The position numbers were made by a program, and so were the translations under genes. A stretch of 64,000 nt of DNA from positions 114,501 to 178,500 of the forward strand of contig JASJCT010000022.1 of the NCBI GenBank assembly GCA_030065855.1, in the 5' to 3' direction. Positions 60,694 to 64,000 of the stretch are shown in pieces. The stretch is from Myxococcota bacterium (lineage in GTDB: Bacteria > Myxococcota_A > Polyangia > JAAYKL01). How positions within the stretch are numbered: the first letter of the stretch is position 1; every line of letters starts with the position of its first letter. The notes beneath the pieces were generated by a model. It did no database searches. It was given only the letters and a program-made list of their open reading frames with translations, and was not told where the DNA came from.

Positions 60694-63681
60694 ATGGCGC
60701 ATCGTATCGAGATATCCCTCAAGCGGGGACATCGCGACGCCTTGGGTGCCCGGGTTGCGGCGCGCATTAGAGATGACCTCGAACTGGACGTCAAAAAAGT
60801 GCGCACCGTCGATGTCTACACCATCGACGGGGACCTCGATCCCAGCAGCCTTAACGAGCTGGCGACCGCGATTTCAGACCCTATTATTCAGGAGTGGCAC
60901 GTCGACGCCCCTCTCAAGCGAAGCTATGACTGGCTGATAGAGATCGCCCTGCGTCCCGGGGTCACCGACAATGTGGGGCGGACAGCCACCGAAGCGGCGC
61001 AGCTGGTACTCAAGGACAACTGGCCGTCGCACGGGGTGATGTATGCATCCAGACAATACCTCGTCACTGGAGAACTGGTCCGCTCCGAAGTCGACCGTAT
61101 TGCCACGGGACTCCTGGGAAACCCACTGATCCATCGGCACCGGGTCCTGGATCGCCACTCGGCTGAAGCTGGGCAGTGCCTCGCTCCGGAAGTACCGCGC
61201 GTGGGCGTGGCAGCGGATCCAAAAGTCGACACCATCAGTTTGGAAATCCCCGACGATGCCCTCGTCCGTCTCAGCCGGGAGCGAACCCTGGCCCTTACCC
61301 TCGAGGAAATGCAGGCCATTCGGGATCATTACCGGGACGAAACAGTGCGGCAAAGGCGCGCTGAAATGGGATTGTCCACAGATCCAACAGATGTGGAGCT
61401 CGAGGTATTGGCGCAAACCTGGTCCGAACACTGCAAGCACAAAATTTTCAACGCGCGCATCACTTACAAAGAAACGCCCGGCCATACCGAGGAGATCAAC
61501 TCCCTCTTTAAAACCTACATCGAAGGCGCGACCCGCACGGTTCGGGCCAATTTGGGATTAGAGGATTTTTGCCGCTCCGTGTTCGTCGATAACGCGGGTG
61601 TCTGGAAGTTCGATGGGGAAAACAACCTCGTATTCAAAGTCGAGACCCACAATTCCCCGTCTGCCCTCGACCCCTATGGCGGCGCGCTCACGGGCATTGT
61701 CGGCGTTAACCGGGATCCTCACGGCACGGGCCAAGGTGCGCGCCTGTTTTGCAATACCAATGTCTTTTGCCTGGCCTCACCGTTTTTTAAAGGTGCCATA
61801 CCCGAGCGGCTGCTTCACCCCCGACGGGTTCTCGAGGGCGTGCGCGAGGGGGTGGAGCACGGGGGCAACAAGAGCGGCATTCCCACGGTGAACGGCTCCC
61901 TGGTCTTCGACGATCGGTACTTGGGAAAACCCCTGGTATTTTGCGGCACTGGCGGCATCATGCCGACCGAGATCAACGGCCAGCCATCCCATTTAAAAGC
62001 AGCACGGCCCGGAGATCGGGTGATGATGGTGGGAGGGCGCATCGGAAAGGACGGCATCCACGGCGCCACCTTTTCGTCTGAAGAGCTCCACGAAGGATCT
62101 CCAGCCACAGCTGTTCAAATTGGAGATCCCATCACCCAAAAGAGAATGACGGATTTCCTGCTGCGCGCGAGAGACGAGGGGCTGATGACCTGCCTCACGG
62201 ACAACGGCGCTGGCGGCCTGGCATCTTCAGTGGGGGAAACCGCTCAAACCCCTGGCGGTGCCCGCATTGATTTGGCCCTGGCACCCCTCAAGTACCCAGG
62301 ACTTCAGCCGTGGGAAATATTTTTGTCCGAGGCCCAGGAGAGAATGACCGCGGCAGTGCCTCCTGAAAAGGCGGAGCGATTTGTGTCCCTGGCCGCGGAA
62401 ATGGGGGTGCTGGCCACGGATCTGGGTGCATATACCGACAGCGAGGCCTTAGAGGTTTGGCACGGCAGCGCCCTGGTCGGCCTCTTTGACATGGGGTTCT
62501 TACATGATGGCGTACCCCAATTGGACCTTAATGCGGTCTGGCCGCCTTTGTCCGAGACTCCGGCCGATCTACCGACGTCGGTAGATGTGGGAGAAATCCT
62601 AAACACCCTGCTCAGCAGCCTGAATATCTGTTCCAAGGAGTACTGGGTTCGCCAATACGACCACGAAGTCCAGGGCGGTGCCGTCGTAAAACCCCTTACA
62701 GGCGCCGATGATGACGGACCCTCTGATGCAGCGGTGATCCGGCCGGTCCTTACGTCCATGCAAGGGGTTGCCGTGGGACACGGCATTTGCCCTCAGTATT
62801 CGGAAATCGATACCTTCCACATGGCCACTTGTGCCGCAGACGAAGCAATGCGCAATGTGGTCGCAGTGGGGGCGAATCCCGACCGGGTGGTTGCGCTGGA
62901 CAATTTCTGCTGGTGCGATCCCGTAAAATCCAACGCCAACCCGGATGGCGAGTACAAACTGGCCCAGTTGGTGCGGGCAAACAAGGCCTTAAAGGAAATC
63001 TGCGTGGCCTATGGCATGCCCCTCGTGTCTGGCAAAGACAGCATGAAAAACGACTACGCCATCGGCGATACCCGCATTTCCATACCGCCGACCCTGCTCG
63101 TGTCCGCAATTGGCCAGGTCGAAGACGTGAACAACGCTGTGACCATGGACGCCAAAAAGCCAGAGGATCTGGTCTATGTCGTGGGCATGACCCATGGGGA
63201 TCTGGGCAGCTCAGCGTACCTCAAGGCCGGGTCTATCAACGGCGGCACTGTTCCAAAACTCAGGGATCCGTTAGCGACGATCGAGAGCTACAGATGGCTG
63301 CATCGAGCCATGGAGAGCCGGCTCGTCGCATCGTGTCACGACATTTCCGAGGGCGGCCTGGGGATCTCACTGGCAGAAACGGCCTTTGCCGGTGGTTTGG
63401 GAATGGTCGTAGACCTGGGCCAAGTCCCGGCAGCAGGCGTGGACCGGGACGACGTTTTGCTCTTTTCAGAATCCCCGGGACGCTTTGTGGTCACGGTATC
63501 GCCCGGGGCAGCACAGGCCTTTGAGATACTGATGGCAGATGCGGCAAAAAAAATCGGATTTGTGACAGCGGATAAACGACTGGTCATCACTGGCAGTTCA
63601 GGCAAGGTGGTCGCGGACATGGATATCTTCGCGCTCAAGCAGTGCTGGCAACAGCCGCTTCTGTTCGAGGAGGTGTTGTAA
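60694..63681 (+). CDS. purL: Phosphoribosylformylglycinamidine synthase, PurS-PurL fusion
   Basis: A 995-residue enzyme of purine synthesis that makes FGAM from FGAR, ATP and ammonia delivered by PurQ. The first 170 residues are PurS-like (MAHRIEISLKRGHRDALGAR, VRTVDVYTIDGDL), joined to a large PurL with TWSEHCKHKIFNARI (substrate and Mg), VFKVETHNSPSALDPYGGA (ATP/FGAR site), LTDNGAGGLASSVGE and VSGKDSMKNDYAIG. It is smaller than the 1300-aa enzyme that also contains the glutaminase. Strong AGGAGG ribosome site. Its stop overlaps the purQ start by 1 bp (TAATG). Confidence 0.95.
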   Translation: MAHRIEISLKRGHRDALGARVAARIRDDLELDVKKVRTVDVYTIDGDLDPSSLNELATAISDPIIQEWHVDAPLKRSYDWLIEIALRPGVTDNVGRTATEAAQLVLKDNWPSHGVMYASRQYLVTGELVRSEVDRIATGLLGNPLIHRHRVLDRHSAEAGQCLAPEVPRVGVAADPKVDTISLEIPDDALVRLSRERTLALTLEEMQAIRDHYRDETVRQRRAEMGLSTDPTDVELEVLAQTWSEHCKHKIFNARITYKETPGHTEEINSLFKTYIEGATRTVRANLGLEDFCRSVFVDNAGVWKFDGENNLVFKVETHNSPSALDPYGGALTGIVGVNRDPHGTGQGARLFCNTNVFCLASPFFKGAIPERLLHPRRVLEGVREGVEHGGNKSGIPTVNGSLVFDDRYLGKPLVFCGTGGIMPTEINGQPSHLKAARPGDRVMMVGGRIGKDGIHGATFSSEELHEGSPATAVQIGDPITQKRMTDFLLRARDEGLMTCLTDNGAGGLASSVGETAQTPGGARIDLALAPLKYPGLQPWEIFLSEAQERMTAAVPPEKAERFVSLAAEMGVLATDLGAYTDSEALEVWHGSALVGLFDMGFLHDGVPQLDLNAVWPPLSETPADLPTSVDVGEILNTLLSSLNICSKEYWVRQYDHEVQGGAVVKPLTGADDDGPSDAAVIRPVLTSMQGVAVGHGICPQYSEIDTFHMATCAADEAMRNVVAVGANPDRVVALDNFCWCDPVKSNANPDGEYKLAQLVRANKALKEICVAYGMPLVSGKDSMKNDYAIGDTRISIPPTLLVSAIGQVEDVNNAVTMDAKKPEDLVYVVGMTHGDLGSSAYLKAGSINGGTVPKLRDPLATIESYRWLHRAMESRLVASCHDISEGGLGISLAETAFAGGLGMVVDLGQVPAAGVDRDDVLLFSESPGRFVVTVSPGAAQAFEILMADAAKKIGFVTADKRLVITGSSGKVVADMDIFALKQCWQQPLLFEEVL

Positions 63682-64000
63682 TGGCAACGTACGTGCGGGC
63701 CATCGTGCTGGCGGGCAACGGAATTAACTGTGAGATGGAGACGGCACACGCGTGCCGCTTGGCCGGAGCAGACCAGGTGGACATTGTCTACCTGTGGGAC
63801 CTGGCGTCTGGCAAAGCCAACCTGGACCAGTGCGATTTACTCTGCATGCCAGGAGGATTCCTCGACGGGGACGATTTGGGATCTGCGCTGGCATCTGCCA
63901 TTCGCATCCGGCATACCGAGGTCGGCGGGGAGCGCCTGTTCGATAAGTTGGTTGGGTTTGTGAATCGGGGCGGCCTCGTCTTGGGCATGTGCAATGGGTT
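63681..64000 (+). CDS. purQ: PurQ glutaminase subunit, partial
   Basis: The first 106 codons of a class I glutamine amidotransferase; the gene runs past the right edge. The start (ATG 63681) shares one base with the purL stop. VRAIVLAGNGINCEMETAHA begins the PurQ domain, MPGGFLDGDDLGSA is the conserved Gly-rich turn and GMCNG holds the catalytic Cys of the nucleophile elbow. It supplies ammonia to the PurS-PurL enzyme. Confidence 0.93.
   Translation, partial: MATYVRAIVLAGNGINCEMETAHACRLAGADQVDIVYLWDLASGKANLDQCDLLCMPGGFLDGDDLGSALASAIRIRHTEVGGERLFDKLVGFVNRGGLVLGMCNG

Overview
The window looks like a chromosomal segment of an uncultured myxobacteria-like ('deltaproteobacterial', Myxococcota-type) organism. 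This is an inference from gene style, not from a marker-gene tree. The grounds are several lipoproteins with Asp/Thr-rich linkers behind the lipid-modified Cys, a single-chain PurS-PurL enzyme, Ser/Thr-kinase-like and TPR envelope proteins, a tRNA-Gln/prs/rplY/pth block, NrfHA with an all-CXXCH NrfA, and a K+-type membrane pyrophosphatase.

Layout. 1-7122 (minus): Cys-rich envelope proteins, a DUF2087 regulator, then an envelope block (SUMF1-like lipoprotein, L,D-transpeptidase, M15-type peptidase) behind efp. 7347-12039: rlmN convergent with a lipoprotein-murJ-engB operon. 12193-19689 (plus): PDZ lipoprotein, large S41 protease, transketolase, CotH-like lipoprotein, small lipoprotein. 19709-26344 (minus): a tightly coupled pseudokinase, TPR protein and Asp/Thr-repeat lipoprotein set, preceded by an O-antigen ligase/TPR protein. 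26591-29860 (plus): propeller-like lipoprotein with nrfH and nrfA. 29907-35264 (minus): wHTH regulator, hppA, pth, rplY, prs, tRNA-Gln. 35668-41008 (plus): a three-gene glycan/envelope operon (unknown, GT39-like, LtaS-like sulfatase fold). 41130-45200: AAA+ ATPase, YitT, gmd, lipoprotein.

45.2-52.9 kb is the accessory heart of the window. It holds a 693-bp element with a DUF559 nuclease gene between perfect 92-bp terminal inverted repeats. Next comes a cassette of B12-binding radical SAM enzyme, a 98-aa peptide, a polyprenyl-synthase-like (ComQ-like) protein and a multi-span histidine kinase. After that lies an internally deleted copy of the DUF559 element in opposite orientation, plus tandem arrays and several other palindromic repeat families. 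I consider this cassette the best candidate for an undescribed system: a modified or prenylated peptide signal with its own sensor, analogous in layout to ComQXP but not demonstrably homologous as a pathway.

52.2-57.5 kb (plus): GAF-like protein, two TPR lipoproteins, a zinc-ribbon protein and a TonB-like Pro-rich membrane protein. 57.6-64 kb: tRNA-Leu, an HTH/pseudo-receiver regulator, a patatin-like lipase (minus), a PC4-like protein, the PurS-PurL fusion and the start of purQ.
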